Source of the DNA: CAZWLD01 sp964634685
GTDB taxonomy: Bacteria; Bacillota_I; Bacilli_A; Acholeplasmatales; JAEDCM01
DNA length: 15,071 bases
Reading direction: 5' to 3'
Assembly: GCA_964634685.1 (NCBI GenBank)
Contig: CAZWLD010000045.1
Span: 1-15,071 of the forward strand
Positions 6,397 to 15,026 of this stretch are shown here, piece by piece; position 1 is the stretch's first letter; the number at the start of each line of letters is the position of its first letter. The position numbers and the translations under genes are program-made. The notes beneath the pieces were generated by a model that was not told the DNA's origin, ran no database searches, and saw nothing but the letters and a program-made list of their open reading frames with translations.

Positions 6397-8163
6397 ATGA
6401 ATGTTACACAAATTCAAAAACAAACAAATAAAAATATCCAAGAAAAAGCTAATTTAATATGGCAAATTGCAACACATTTGGTTGGTTTATATAAACCACA
6501 CGAATATGGAAAGGTAATCCTTCCTTTTACCGTTTTAAAGAGATTTGATGATGCCTTAAAAAATACTAAGGAAGCCGTTTTAGATGCCTATAATAACTTT
6601 CCTGCAACTATGCCTGAAAGTGTTAAAGAAGGTGTTCTAATGCAAAAATCAGGATATAAGTTTTACAATACCTCAAAATATGATTTTGAAAAATTGATTG
6701 CTGATCCTGATAATATTGAAGTCAACTTTGATGCATATTTAAAAGGTTACTCAGCTAATGTTTTAGATATATTATCTAACTTCAAGTTTGCTGATGAAGT
6801 AAAAACATTGGCAAATGGAAATGTATTATTTACAGTTGTTCAAGAATTTAATTCATCAAAAGCAAATATGGATCCAGATAAGATATCTTCACAAGATATG
6901 GGATATATATTTGAAGAATTAATTAGAAAATTTTCTGAAAGTTATGATGAACAAGCTGGAGCTCACTTTACAAGCAGAGATATTATTTATCTAATGACTG
7001 AACTTTTAGTTCTACCTGAAAGAGAAGAAATTGAGAAAGATGGATGTACAAAGATGGCTTATGATATGGCAATGGGTACATCACAAATGCTTGGTTGTTT
7101 GACTGAAAAATTGAAAGAAATTAATCCTACTTCGGATTTGACTTGTTTTGGACAAGAATTTAATCCTGAAACATATGCTATTGCAAAATCAGATATGTTA
7201 ATTAAAGGCGGAAACGCTTCAGGAATGAAGTATGGAGATACATTAAGTGATGACCAATTTACAGGATATGAATTTGATTACATAATTTCTAATCCACCAT
7301 TTGGAATTGACTGGAAGAGAGAAGAATCAGACGTTAAAAAAGAACATCAACTTGGTGATGATGGAAGATTTGGACCCGGACTTCCAAAGATTTCTGATGG
7401 TCAAATGTTATTTATGCTTAATGGTATAAAGAAGTTAAAAGATAACGGAAGAATGGCAATTATTCAAAATGGTTCTTCACTATTTGTTGGAGATTCTGGT
7501 AGCGTGGCTATTAGAAAATATATTATTGAGAATGACTTATTAGAAGCGATTATCCAATTACCGACAGACCTTTTCTACAATACAGGTATTGCTACATATA
7601 TTTGGGTAATTACAAAAGGAAAAACTAAAGAAAGACTAAATAAAGTTCAATTAATAAATGCTAGTGATTGTTATATTAAAAGAAGAAAAAATATTGGTTC
7701 AAAACGTGTTGATTTAGATGATACATGTATCGATTTAATTCTTAAAGCTTATAGGGAATTTGATACAAAAGAGTATGAAAATAGAAATCTTAAGGTTGAA
7801 TCAAAAGTTTTTGATAAAGAATTCTTTGGATATACGACCGTTACTGTAGAAACCGCAGAAAAAGATGATAACGGAAATTATATTTTTAAAAAGGGAAAGA
7901 AAGTTGCAAAAAAAGGCGCAACTGATACTGAAATTGTACCTTTAACAGAAGATATTGATAAATTTTTTGAAAAGAATGTTCTTCCTTATAATCCAGATGC
8001 ATTTATGGATAGAAGTAAAGATAAGATAGGATATGAAATACCATTTACAAGATTGTTCTATAAATTTGTTGAGCCAAAGAGCTCTGATGAAATATTTAAA
8101 GAAATAAAAGAATTAGAAGCTGAAGAAACTGCTTTAATGAAGGAGTTGTTTGGTGATGAGTGA
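6397..8163 (+). CDS. hsdM: Type I restriction system DNA methylase subunit HsdM
   Basis: A 588-aa N6-adenine methyltransferase subunit. With HsdS it forms the M2S methylase that modifies adenines in a bipartite site, and with HsdR the full restriction complex. The helical HsdM N-terminal domain covers about 1-150 (IWQIATHLVG, ILPFTVLKRFDD). HFTSRDI (190-196) begins the catalytic core. Motif I is written YDMAMGTSQML (222-232), a variant that I recall from other members of this HsdM branch. FGQEFNPETYAIAK (251-264) carries motif II, and ISNPPFG (297-303) is an intact motif IV. IQLPTDLFYNTGIATYIWVI lies later in the core. The C-terminal tail carries a Lys-rich insert and a coiled coil. AAAAGGAG precedes the ATG at 6397, and its end overlaps the HsdS start by 8 nt. 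Confidence 0.97.
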   Translation: MNVTQIQKQTNKNIQEKANLIWQIATHLVGLYKPHEYGKVILPFTVLKRFDDALKNTKEAVLDAYNNFPATMPESVKEGVLMQKSGYKFYNTSKYDFEKLIADPDNIEVNFDAYLKGYSANVLDILSNFKFADEVKTLANGNVLFTVVQEFNSSKANMDPDKISSQDMGYIFEELIRKFSESYDEQAGAHFTSRDIIYLMTELLVLPEREEIEKDGCTKMAYDMAMGTSQMLGCLTEKLKEINPTSDLTCFGQEFNPETYAIAKSDMLIKGGNASGMKYGDTLSDDQFTGYEFDYIISNPPFGIDWKREESDVKKEHQLGDDGRFGPGLPKISDGQMLFMLNGIKKLKDNGRMAIIQNGSSLFVGDSGSVAIRKYIIENDLLEAIIQLPTDLFYNTGIATYIWVITKGKTKERLNKVQLINASDCYIKRRKNIGSKRVDLDDTCIDLILKAYREFDTKEYENRNLKVESKVFDKEFFGYTTVTVETAEKDDNGNYIFKKGKKVAKKGATDTEIVPLTEDIDKFFEKNVLPYNPDAFMDRSKDKIGYEIPFTRLFYKFVEPKSSDEIFKEIKELEAEETALMKELFGDE

Positions 8164-9451
8164 TTACAGAGATAGTTTGATTAGTATTCCAAATTCCTGG
8201 AAGTGTTGTAGATTCAAAGATGTCTATGAATCAAAAAAAGAAATTGTTGGAGATAGAGTAAATAAATTTGAAAGATTGGCATTAACTCTAAAAGGAGTTA
8301 TAAAACGTTCTAAAGAAGATGACAAAGGACTTCAACCTACGGATTTTGAAACATATCAAATTCTTAGAAAGAACGATATGGTTTTTAAAATGATTGATTT
8401 ACAAAATGTAAGCACAAGCAGAGTGGGAAGAACACCATGGGATGGATTGGTTTCGCCAGCTTATTTGCGATTTACTCCTAAGTATGACGATCCTGGGTTT
8501 ATGTTTTATTATTTTATGAGTTTATATTATAGGAATGTTTTTAATAATATTGCAGGTGATGGAGTGCGTAGTGCATTGAATTCTACTGATATAGGTAATA
8601 TTGTTTGTCCTTTTCCCAATATCGAGGAACAGCAAAACATTGTAGAAGCATTAGATAAAAAGATTTCTCAAATTGATAAATTGATTGCAAATCAAGAGAA
8701 ACAAATCGAAAAATTGAAAGAGAATAAGATTAATACTATTTCTGATATAGTGACCAGAGGATTAAGTAAGAGCTCAAAGTTTAAAGAAACTGGAATATAC
8801 TGGATAGGAAAAATACCATATAATTGGGGAACTATTCGTATTAAATATACTTCATGGTTAAAAGGAAGAATTGGTTGGGATGGTTTAAAATCCACAGAAT
8901 TTATTGAAGAAGGACCTTATTTAATTACAGGAACTGATTTTGTTAATGGAGAAATTAATTGGGATACATGTGTTCATATATCTGAACAAAGATTTTCTGA
9001 AGATGAATTACTACATATTAAGGAAGATGATTTACTGATTACTAAAGATGGAACTATAGGTAAATTAGCAATTGTAAAAAATTGTCCTGAAAAAGTGTCA
9101 TTAAATAGTGGTGTAATGATAATTAGAAATGTTGGTAAATATGAATATTTAAATAAATATCTATATTATGTTTTGCAATCAAATCAATTTACTTTATGGT
9201 ATGAATTGAGTCAAAGTGGAAACAGTACAATTAAGCACTTGTATCAAGGTCAATTTTATGAATTTGAATATACTTATCCACCTTTGAATGAGCAACAGGA
9301 AATAGCGAATTATTTGGATAATAAATGTACAGAAATAGATAAATTAATTGTAATTAAAGAAAAAAAAATAGAGTTATTAAAACACTATAAAAAATCAATT
9401 ATTTATGAATATGTTACAGGTAAAAAGGTGACGGACATAAATGGCAAATGA
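8156..9451 (+). CDS. hsdS: Type I restriction specificity subunit HsdS
   Basis: A 431-aa specificity subunit that recognises the two halves of the target sequence and holds two HsdM and up to two HsdR subunits. TRD1 spans about residues 10-155. The central conserved helix begins IEEQQNIVEALDKKI (156-170) and forms a spacer coiled coil to about 197. TRD2 starts with the classic WIGKIPYNW (216-224) and ends at PPLNEQQEIANYLDNK, followed by the second coiled coil (EKKIELLKHYKKSI). The two halves have different TRDs, so an asymmetric bipartite site is expected. I chose ATG 8156 (AAGGAG at 8140-8145, 8-nt overlap with hsdM); GTG 8153 and TTG 8150 are in-frame alternatives. The stop overlaps the next gene by 11 nt. 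No inverted repeats or recombinase gene for TRD switching are seen. Confidence 0.95.
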   Translation: MSDYRDSLISIPNSWKCCRFKDVYESKKEIVGDRVNKFERLALTLKGVIKRSKEDDKGLQPTDFETYQILRKNDMVFKMIDLQNVSTSRVGRTPWDGLVSPAYLRFTPKYDDPGFMFYYFMSLYYRNVFNNIAGDGVRSALNSTDIGNIVCPFPNIEEQQNIVEALDKKISQIDKLIANQEKQIEKLKENKINTISDIVTRGLSKSSKFKETGIYWIGKIPYNWGTIRIKYTSWLKGRIGWDGLKSTEFIEEGPYLITGTDFVNGEINWDTCVHISEQRFSEDELLHIKEDDLLITKDGTIGKLAIVKNCPEKVSLNSGVMIIRNVGKYEYLNKYLYYVLQSNQFTLWYELSQSGNSTIKHLYQGQFYEFEYTYPPLNEQQEIANYLDNKCTEIDKLIVIKEKKIELLKHYKKSIIYEYVTGKKVTDINGK

Positions 9452-9800
9452 TTTGAAGAATATTATGTCTGGTCTTCTTGCTGCCTCTGAATCTATTACT
9501 AGTTACGAAAAGCAAAAGAAGAGATTAGAGCAAATGGAATTAACTAATTCAATAATAACTCAGCTAAAAGAATTGGTTGATCAATCTCAAAAACAAAACA
9601 AGATGTTACAACATCAAATTGAATTACTTTCTGAAGAAAATGAAAGACAAAAGCAAGAAATGATCCTTGCTAGAAAAAATGAAGAAAATGCTAACAAACA
9701 AGCAAATAAAGCCTATAAAACATCATGGGTAGCAATAGTAGTATCTATAATTGCAACATTAGCTACTATTATTTTTGGAGTTATTAGTATTTTCTTATAA
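9441..9800 (+). CDS. Tail-anchored coiled-coil membrane protein
   Basis: A 119-aa protein of unknown family. Residues 20-95 are highly charged and Gln/Glu/Lys-rich with heptad-like spacing (YEKQKKRLEQMEL, MLQHQIELLSEENERQKQEM), predicting a long coiled coil. Residues 96-119 form one hydrophobic segment (WVAIVVSIIATLATIIFGVI) ending at the C-terminus. There is no signal peptide, so it looks like a C-tail-anchored protein with its coiled coil in the cytoplasm. The ATG lies inside the hsdS 3' end (11-nt overlap) and the zinc-ribbon/HEPN gene follows 13 nt later, so it is firmly part of the operon. A membrane-bound protein is unusual inside a type I restriction locus. It may anchor or sense for the HEPN protein (inference). 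A spanin- or holin-like role is less likely, because such genes would be expected in a phage setting. Confidence 0.8.
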   Translation: MANDLKNIMSGLLAASESITSYEKQKKRLEQMELTNSIITQLKELVDQSQKQNKMLQHQIELLSEENERQKQEMILARKNEENANKQANKAYKTSWVAIVVSIIATLATIIFGVISIFL

Positions 9801-9813
9801 GGAGTTGAAGTAA

Positions 9814-10764
9814 ATGGTAAATATACCAATTAAAATTTTATCTGATGAAAAGGGCTATTTTGATAGAGAATGTCCTAACTGTATGTATACTTTTAAAATA
9901 TTTATGAAAGATTGGGAAGAAAAGGTTTCTGATGAAGAAGTACATTGCCCAATGTGTGGTCATATTGATACATCAGATAAATGGTGGACAAAAGAACAAC
10001 TTGAAGCAATTCAAAATATTGCTTCAAGTTGGGCTTTAGATTATATCTCTAAGCAATTTGATAAAACATTTAAGAAACTTGAGCAAAGTACAAGAAATAA
10101 TAAGTTTTTTAAGTTAACTTATAAATCAAATAGAAAAATATCATTTATTAATAATCCGATAGGACAAAGAGAAGAATGGGAAACCGAAATAGAGTGCAAG
10201 GAATGCGGTACTAAATATAGTGTTATTGGTAGTGCATATTTTTGCCCTTGTTGCGGTTATAATTCAGCAGTAGATGCTTTTAATTCTTCCATTGACTCTA
10301 TTAATAAAATGATTATTTCATTACCAAATATGAAACAGTCATTAATTGAAATGTATGATACTGATACTGCAGAAACAATATGTAGGGGTTTATTAGAAAA
10401 TACTTTAGGTAATATTGTGTCTGCTTTCCAAAAATTTGCTAGCTGCCAATATGATAAAATTACTGGGAAATTTTCTAGAGTAAATGACTTTCAAATTGTG
10501 GAAAAAGGTAATGATTTATTTGAAAAAGATTGTGGAAAGGGATATCATGAGTGGCTATCTTTAAAAGAATTTAATGATATGAATTTACTATTTCAACGTA
10601 GACATTTGATAGAACACAATGGCGGATTAGTAGATGAGAAATATTTAGATAAAACAAATGATAATTCTTATGTATTAGGACAAAGAATAGTAGTTAAAGA
10701 AATCGATGCTTTATATTTACTAAGTATAGTTAAAAAATTATGCGAAGGTTTACTTACTTTATAG
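9814..10764 (+). CDS. Double zinc-ribbon protein with HEPN-like C-terminal domain
   Basis: A 316-aa protein. Two zinc ribbons are visible: C20/C23 with C45/C48 (CPNC, CPMCG) and C128/C131 with C144/C147 (CKECG, CPCCG). A helical region joins them and a helical domain follows from about 150 to the end. Near its C-terminus, RRHLIEHNGGLVDEKYL (262-278) holds the R-x4-H signature (R263, H268, then N269) of HEPN ribonuclease domains, including the familiar R-x-x-I-x-HNGG phrasing. HEPN proteins of this kind include many RNA-cleaving toxins and phage-defence effectors. The gene sits between hsdS and hsdR, as the PrrC anticodon nuclease does in its type I locus. AAGGAG precedes the ATG, and the stop lies 11 nt before hsdR. 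The RNase activity is inferred; a non-catalytic HEPN or a purely DNA-related role is possible. Confidence 0.75.
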   Translation: MVNIPIKILSDEKGYFDRECPNCMYTFKIFMKDWEEKVSDEEVHCPMCGHIDTSDKWWTKEQLEAIQNIASSWALDYISKQFDKTFKKLEQSTRNNKFFKLTYKSNRKISFINNPIGQREEWETEIECKECGTKYSVIGSAYFCPCCGYNSAVDAFNSSIDSINKMIISLPNMKQSLIEMYDTDTAETICRGLLENTLGNIVSAFQKFASCQYDKITGKFSRVNDFQIVEKGNDLFEKDCGKGYHEWLSLKEFNDMNLLFQRRHLIEHNGGLVDEKYLDKTNDNSYVLGQRIVVKEIDALYLLSIVKKLCEGLLTL

Positions 10765-10769
10765 GAGGT
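10763..10769 (+). promoter_or_regulatory. Shine-Dalgarno deciding the hsdR start
   Basis: AGGAGGT, 6 nt before the ATG at 10776, selects that start over the in-frame ATG at 10740, which lies inside the preceding gene and lacks a Shine-Dalgarno sequence. The site overlaps the stop codon of the HEPN-like gene, which favours translational coupling. Confidence 0.8.
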
Positions 10770-10775
10770 ATAGTC

Positions 10776-13700
10776 ATGGATACAAGTGAAAAGAGATTTG
10801 AATCAGATATTGAAAAACATCTAATTACACATGGATATCGACAATTCTCATATCAAGATGAAAATGGTCATTGGGTATACAGATATAAATATGATATTGA
10901 TAGAGCTATTTATCTTGATGTTTTAGTCGAATTTATCGAAAAAACACAATCAAAAGAATGGGCAAAATATAAGAAGTATTATGGGGATGATGCTCCTAAT
11001 AAGCTATATAGAAGATTCGAAGATTGTGTTAATAATGAAGGATTAATTCATGTATTAAGACATGGTATTAAGGATTTAGGTATTTCATTAAAGTTATGCT
11101 TTTTTAAGCCCGAATCAGAATTAAATGATAAAACATTAGAACTATATGAAGGTAATATCTTAGGAGTTACTAGACAGTTTTCTTATTCAAAATTGAATAA
11201 TAATACTATTGATATGGTATTATCATTAAATGGTATTCCATTAGTTGCTTTTGAATTAAAGGATCAATTAAAAAGACAAGACTATACTAATGCTATTAAT
11301 CAGTTTAAATTTGATAGAGATCCTAAAGAATTTTGTTTTAAATTAAACCATAGATTTTTGGTATATTTTGCTGTTGATTTATATGAAGCTTGGATGACAA
11401 CACAATTACAAGGTGCAAACACCTATTTCTTGCCATTTAATCAAGGTTCAAATGGAGCAGGAAAAAATGGTGGAAAAGGAAATCCAGCAAATGATAATGG
11501 ATATGCTACTGCATATTTATGGGAGAAAGTATTTGCAAAAGATTCATTTTTAAATCTAATTCAAAGATTTATCTCTTATGTTGTTGATAAGAGTGAAAAA
11601 GTAGTAAATGGATCATCAAAAGAAGTAAAGACTCCTAAGCTTATTTTCCCAAGATATCATCAATATGATGTTGTAAATAAAGTAATGGAAAGTGTTAAAG
11701 AAAAAGGCGCAGGAACTGATTATTTAATTCAACATTCTGCTGGTTCAGGAAAATCAAATTCTATTGCTTGGATTGCCTATAGATTGGCATCAATTCATGA
11801 TAAAGATAATAATCCGATTTATAATTCAGTAATAGTTGTTACTAATAGAGTAGTGCTTGATTCTCAATTACAAGATACAATAAACAGTTTTGACCACATT
11901 CCTGGATTAGTAGAAGCTATTGATGATAAAAAACGTTCTAGAGGATTAACTGATGCTATTAACGATAAAAAGAGAATTATCATTTGTACAATTCAAAAAT
12001 TCTTATTTGCCTATAAAGATTTTGATGATTTGACAGGGAGAAATTTTGCAATTATTGTCGATGAAGCTCATCAAGGACAAAGTGGAGAATCTGCAAAAAC
12101 TTTAAAACGGTCATTAATTGATGCTAATGAAGCAGTAAAAGATTATGCTGACGAAGAAGGAATAGAAGTTAGTGATATCGATTTACAAGATGAAATCGTA
12201 TCCAAAATTATTGCTCAAGGAAAACATAAAAATCAATCATTCTTTGCTTTTACTGCTACTCCAAAGAATAAAACAATTGAAACATTTGGAACATATAATC
12301 CTGTAACAGGAAAGAAAGAACCTTTCCATATTTATTCAATGAGACAAGCTATTGATGAAGGTTTTATTTTGGATGTTTTAGCAAATTATACAACAATTAA
12401 AGAAGCATTCAAGATTGTTAAAGTATCTGAAGATAATCCTGAGTTAGTAGAAGGACCAGCTGCGAAGGCATTATTTAGATATTATAAAACACACGGATAT
12501 ACGATTGCTCAAAAGACTGATATGATTATGTCTAACTTCTTGCAAAACGGTAGATTTAAAATTAACGGTCATGGTAAAGCAATGGTTGTTGCGGATTCAA
12601 GACATAATGCTGTTAGATATTATTTTGCAATTAAGGAATATATAAAACAACATCCTCAAGAATGTAAAGGAACTAATGTTTTAGTAGCATTCTCTGGTAT
12701 GGTTAAATTTGATGGAGATCCAACCGAATATGTCGAAACAAATATGAATGTTGATATAGAAGGTAAACCGATTAATTCTGATAAAAAATTAAGGAAATCT
12801 TTCCATAGTGATGATTTTAATATTCTAGTTGTTGCAAATAAATATCAAACAGGATTTGATGAACCTTTTCTTCATTCAATGTATGTTGATAAAAAATTAA
12901 AGGATGTAAATGCCGTTCAAACTTTATCAAGATTAAACAGAACTTGTAGAGGAAAAGAAGATACATTTGTTTTAGATTTTGAAAATACTGCCGATGACAT
13001 CAAAAAAGCATTCCAACCATTCTATGAAGCAACAGTATTAGATGGTGAAACTAATTTTAATGTAGTTTACGATATTAGAAACAACTTAATGCAGTTTAAT
13101 ATTTTCAACTCTGACGATGTTACTAGATTCATTAATATTATGAATTCTCAAATTGGCAAAAAGCAAGACGAAAATGGCTTGGGTAAAATAACAAGCTCGT
13201 TAAAATATGTTGTTGAAAGATATAATGATTTGGACGCAAAACAAAGATTTGCATTTAGAGATTTACTTAAAAAATTTAATCATATGTATTCATATGTAAC
13301 ATCGTTAATTAGATTAAATGATAAGGATTTATATGAGGAATTTTTATTTACTTCCCATTTGATTAAATTAATCCCAGCGGATCCAAAAATTGAGATAGAT
13401 ATTGATGAAAAGATTAAGCTTGAATATGCGTCGTTAGAAGAGCAATTCAAAGGTGCCATAATCTTAGAGAAAAAAGAAGTTGCTGAGGTAAAACCTTCAA
13501 ATAACACAAGTGCAAGAGAAAGAACGAAAAAGAAAGATACTCTTCAAAGCATTATTGATAAGGTCAATGATCGATTTAGTGGTAACTTCACTGATGGTGA
13601 TAGAGTAATTATAGAAGGAATCTATCAAATGTTTATGACCGATACTGATGTTAAAAAGTTCAAAAAATATGCTAAAGATAACAATCCTGAAATCTTTGTG

Positions 13701-13862
13701 AAGAGCTTATTTCCAGACAAATTCCAAGCAATTGTTACTAAGTGCTATTTAGAAAATAATGATTCCTTCCAAAAGTTGTTTAATGACCCAGAATTTTATA
13801 ATAGGGTTATGGAAGAAATGGCGAAAGAATTATATAAAGCTTTAAGAAAAGACGAGAAATAG
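10776..13862 (+). CDS. hsdR: Type I restriction endonuclease/translocase subunit HsdR
   Basis: A 1028-aa restriction and motor subunit; it pulls DNA through the complex with ATP and cuts at distant sites when the target is unmethylated. The N-terminal HSDR_N nuclease has PD-(D/E)xK residues D146 (NTIDMVL), E160 and K162 (AFELKDQ), then QF at 176-177. The helicase core has Walker A HSAGSGKS (320-327), the DEAH box VDEAHQ (428-433), TATP (motif III) and, late in the core, QTLSRLNRTCRGKE (motif VI) with the arginine finger. The C-terminal 250 residues form the helical region that docks on HsdM, with a Lys-rich linker around 13500-13545. The length is normal and all motor motifs are present, so it should be active. 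It starts 11 nt after the HEPN-like gene and ends 12 nt before the EVE-like gene. Confidence 0.97.
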   Translation: MDTSEKRFESDIEKHLITHGYRQFSYQDENGHWVYRYKYDIDRAIYLDVLVEFIEKTQSKEWAKYKKYYGDDAPNKLYRRFEDCVNNEGLIHVLRHGIKDLGISLKLCFFKPESELNDKTLELYEGNILGVTRQFSYSKLNNNTIDMVLSLNGIPLVAFELKDQLKRQDYTNAINQFKFDRDPKEFCFKLNHRFLVYFAVDLYEAWMTTQLQGANTYFLPFNQGSNGAGKNGGKGNPANDNGYATAYLWEKVFAKDSFLNLIQRFISYVVDKSEKVVNGSSKEVKTPKLIFPRYHQYDVVNKVMESVKEKGAGTDYLIQHSAGSGKSNSIAWIAYRLASIHDKDNNPIYNSVIVVTNRVVLDSQLQDTINSFDHIPGLVEAIDDKKRSRGLTDAINDKKRIIICTIQKFLFAYKDFDDLTGRNFAIIVDEAHQGQSGESAKTLKRSLIDANEAVKDYADEEGIEVSDIDLQDEIVSKIIAQGKHKNQSFFAFTATPKNKTIETFGTYNPVTGKKEPFHIYSMRQAIDEGFILDVLANYTTIKEAFKIVKVSEDNPELVEGPAAKALFRYYKTHGYTIAQKTDMIMSNFLQNGRFKINGHGKAMVVADSRHNAVRYYFAIKEYIKQHPQECKGTNVLVAFSGMVKFDGDPTEYVETNMNVDIEGKPINSDKKLRKSFHSDDFNILVVANKYQTGFDEPFLHSMYVDKKLKDVNAVQTLSRLNRTCRGKEDTFVLDFENTADDIKKAFQPFYEATVLDGETNFNVVYDIRNNLMQFNIFNSDDVTRFINIMNSQIGKKQDENGLGKITSSLKYVVERYNDLDAKQRFAFRDLLKKFNHMYSYVTSLIRLNDKDLYEEFLFTSHLIKLIPADPKIEIDIDEKIKLEYASLEEQFKGAIILEKKEVAEVKPSNNTSARERTKKKDTLQSIIDKVNDRFSGNFTDGDRVIIEGIYQMFMTDTDVKKFKKYAKDNNPEIFVKSLFPDKFQAIVTKCYLENNDSFQKLFNDPEFYNRVMEEMAKELYKALRKDEK

Positions 13863-13874
13863 GAGGTGTACTAG

Positions 13875-15026
13875 ATGGAAAACGTTGAAGTTTATGGATT
13901 GCATGTAACAAATCAAAATACATGTTTAGATGAAAATAATCCCCACATTTGTATTGGGTGGTCAAAAATGGGTGATTTATCTAATGCTAAAACAAAAGAA
14001 GAAATTGAAACATTATACGATGATACATGGCCTGATGCTAAGAAAAATAGCAAAGCTAGCAATGTTGGACAATTAAATCGTTTTGTTAATGATACAAAAA
14101 TTGGGGACTTGATTGTTTTTAGGAAAGACAATGGAATTCATATTGGTAGAGTTACATCGGAATATTTTTGGAATCAAGAAGATTTTGGAGATGATCTTGA
14201 TTATAAGAATGTTAGACAAGTTGAATGGATAAAGCACGTTTCTACTGATATTTTCTCGCAAGAATTTTTAAATTCTTTAGGTTCAGCAATGTCTTATTTT
14301 TCATTAACAAAATATTATAATGTTATTCAATCAATTATTGATGATTCATATTTATTAGATTTAGGTTTCTATAATAATTTAAAAGCCGCAGAGGACATTG
14401 TTCCTTTGGAGTATGATGGATCATACTCATTAGTTCGAAAAATAGTCGAGGCTTATAAAGGTATCAATGAGAATTTGCTCGATGCTAAAGATTTAGAAGT
14501 AATCTATTTTGCTACTATTGGTACTTGGAAATCTTCATTTGCCAATAAAAAAGAAAGAATTATTAATTCTCATTTACCTAATGATAAAAAGAATGAATTA
14601 GTTACTCTTGTAGATGATTTGGAAAAAGCAACAAATTCTGGGTTTTATAAACATAAAGAAAATGAAAAGAATGTTATGGGAATGTTTGGAACTGGAATAG
14701 GTAGCTTAAGAGTTACAAATGATAATGTAAAAACTCTAATAGAACTATTTATTAAGGTGTGTGGGATGCAAAATGCTTCACAATGTGCCACTGCACTAAA
14801 ACACTTTATTAAAAGTGATATTAAGGGAGCTAAAGCAGGTGTTGTATCAACAATTTTACATTGTCTTCAACCAACAATTTTTCCAATTTTCAATGGTTCC
14901 ACATTTAATTCTCGATTATTTGAAAGATTAGGAATCCTTGTTGAAAATGCAAACGAAATGACTTCATATGTTGATAATATGTTGCATATCCAAGAATTTA
15001 GAGACAGACATTTTACGGTACTCTAA
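13875..15026 (+). CDS. EVE/PUA-like protein, McrB-like without AAA+ domain
   Basis: A 383-aa protein. Residues 1-145 look like the EVE/PUA-type domain found at the N-terminus of some McrB- and Mrr-like restriction proteins. Conserved phrases are ICIGWSKMGDLS (25-36), VGQLNRFVNDTKIGDLIVF (64-82), GIHIGRVT (87-94), VEWIKHV (116-122) and FLNSLGSAMSYFSL (131-144). This fold typically reads modified bases in DNA or RNA. Residues 180-383, with KKERIINSHLPNDKKNELV and AGVVSTILHCLQPTIFPIFN, resemble the segment that I recall preceding the AAA+ GTPase in such proteins. No Walker A or nuclease motif follows: the frame ends at TAA 15024-15026, 45 nt before the window edge. It may be truncated or a stand-alone reader. 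AGGAGGT precedes the ATG, 12 nt after hsdR. A likely role is sensing modified phage DNA; this is inference. Confidence 0.7.
   Translation: MENVEVYGLHVTNQNTCLDENNPHICIGWSKMGDLSNAKTKEEIETLYDDTWPDAKKNSKASNVGQLNRFVNDTKIGDLIVFRKDNGIHIGRVTSEYFWNQEDFGDDLDYKNVRQVEWIKHVSTDIFSQEFLNSLGSAMSYFSLTKYYNVIQSIIDDSYLLDLGFYNNLKAAEDIVPLEYDGSYSLVRKIVEAYKGINENLLDAKDLEVIYFATIGTWKSSFANKKERIINSHLPNDKKNELVTLVDDLEKATNSGFYKHKENEKNVMGMFGTGIGSLRVTNDNVKTLIELFIKVCGMQNASQCATALKHFIKSDIKGAKAGVVSTILHCLQPTIFPIFNGSTFNSRLFERLGILVENANEMTSYVDNMLHIQEFRDRHFTVL

Noticed and set aside
6397..8163. HsdM motif I variant (MAMGTS) as a sign of an inactive enzyme
   Set aside because: The catalytic NPPF is intact, and I recall the same GTSQML form in other HsdM proteins, so it is probably a normal subfamily variant.
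4511..9451. Phase-variable specificity switching between the two hsdS genes
   Set aside because: I saw no inverted repeats shared by the half-S and full S genes, no recombinase gene and no long simple-sequence tract. The two proteins are clearly different in sequence.
10740..10775. Upstream ATG for hsdR at 10740
   Set aside because: It lies inside the HEPN-like gene without a ribosome binding site. ATG 10776 has a near-perfect AGGAGGT.
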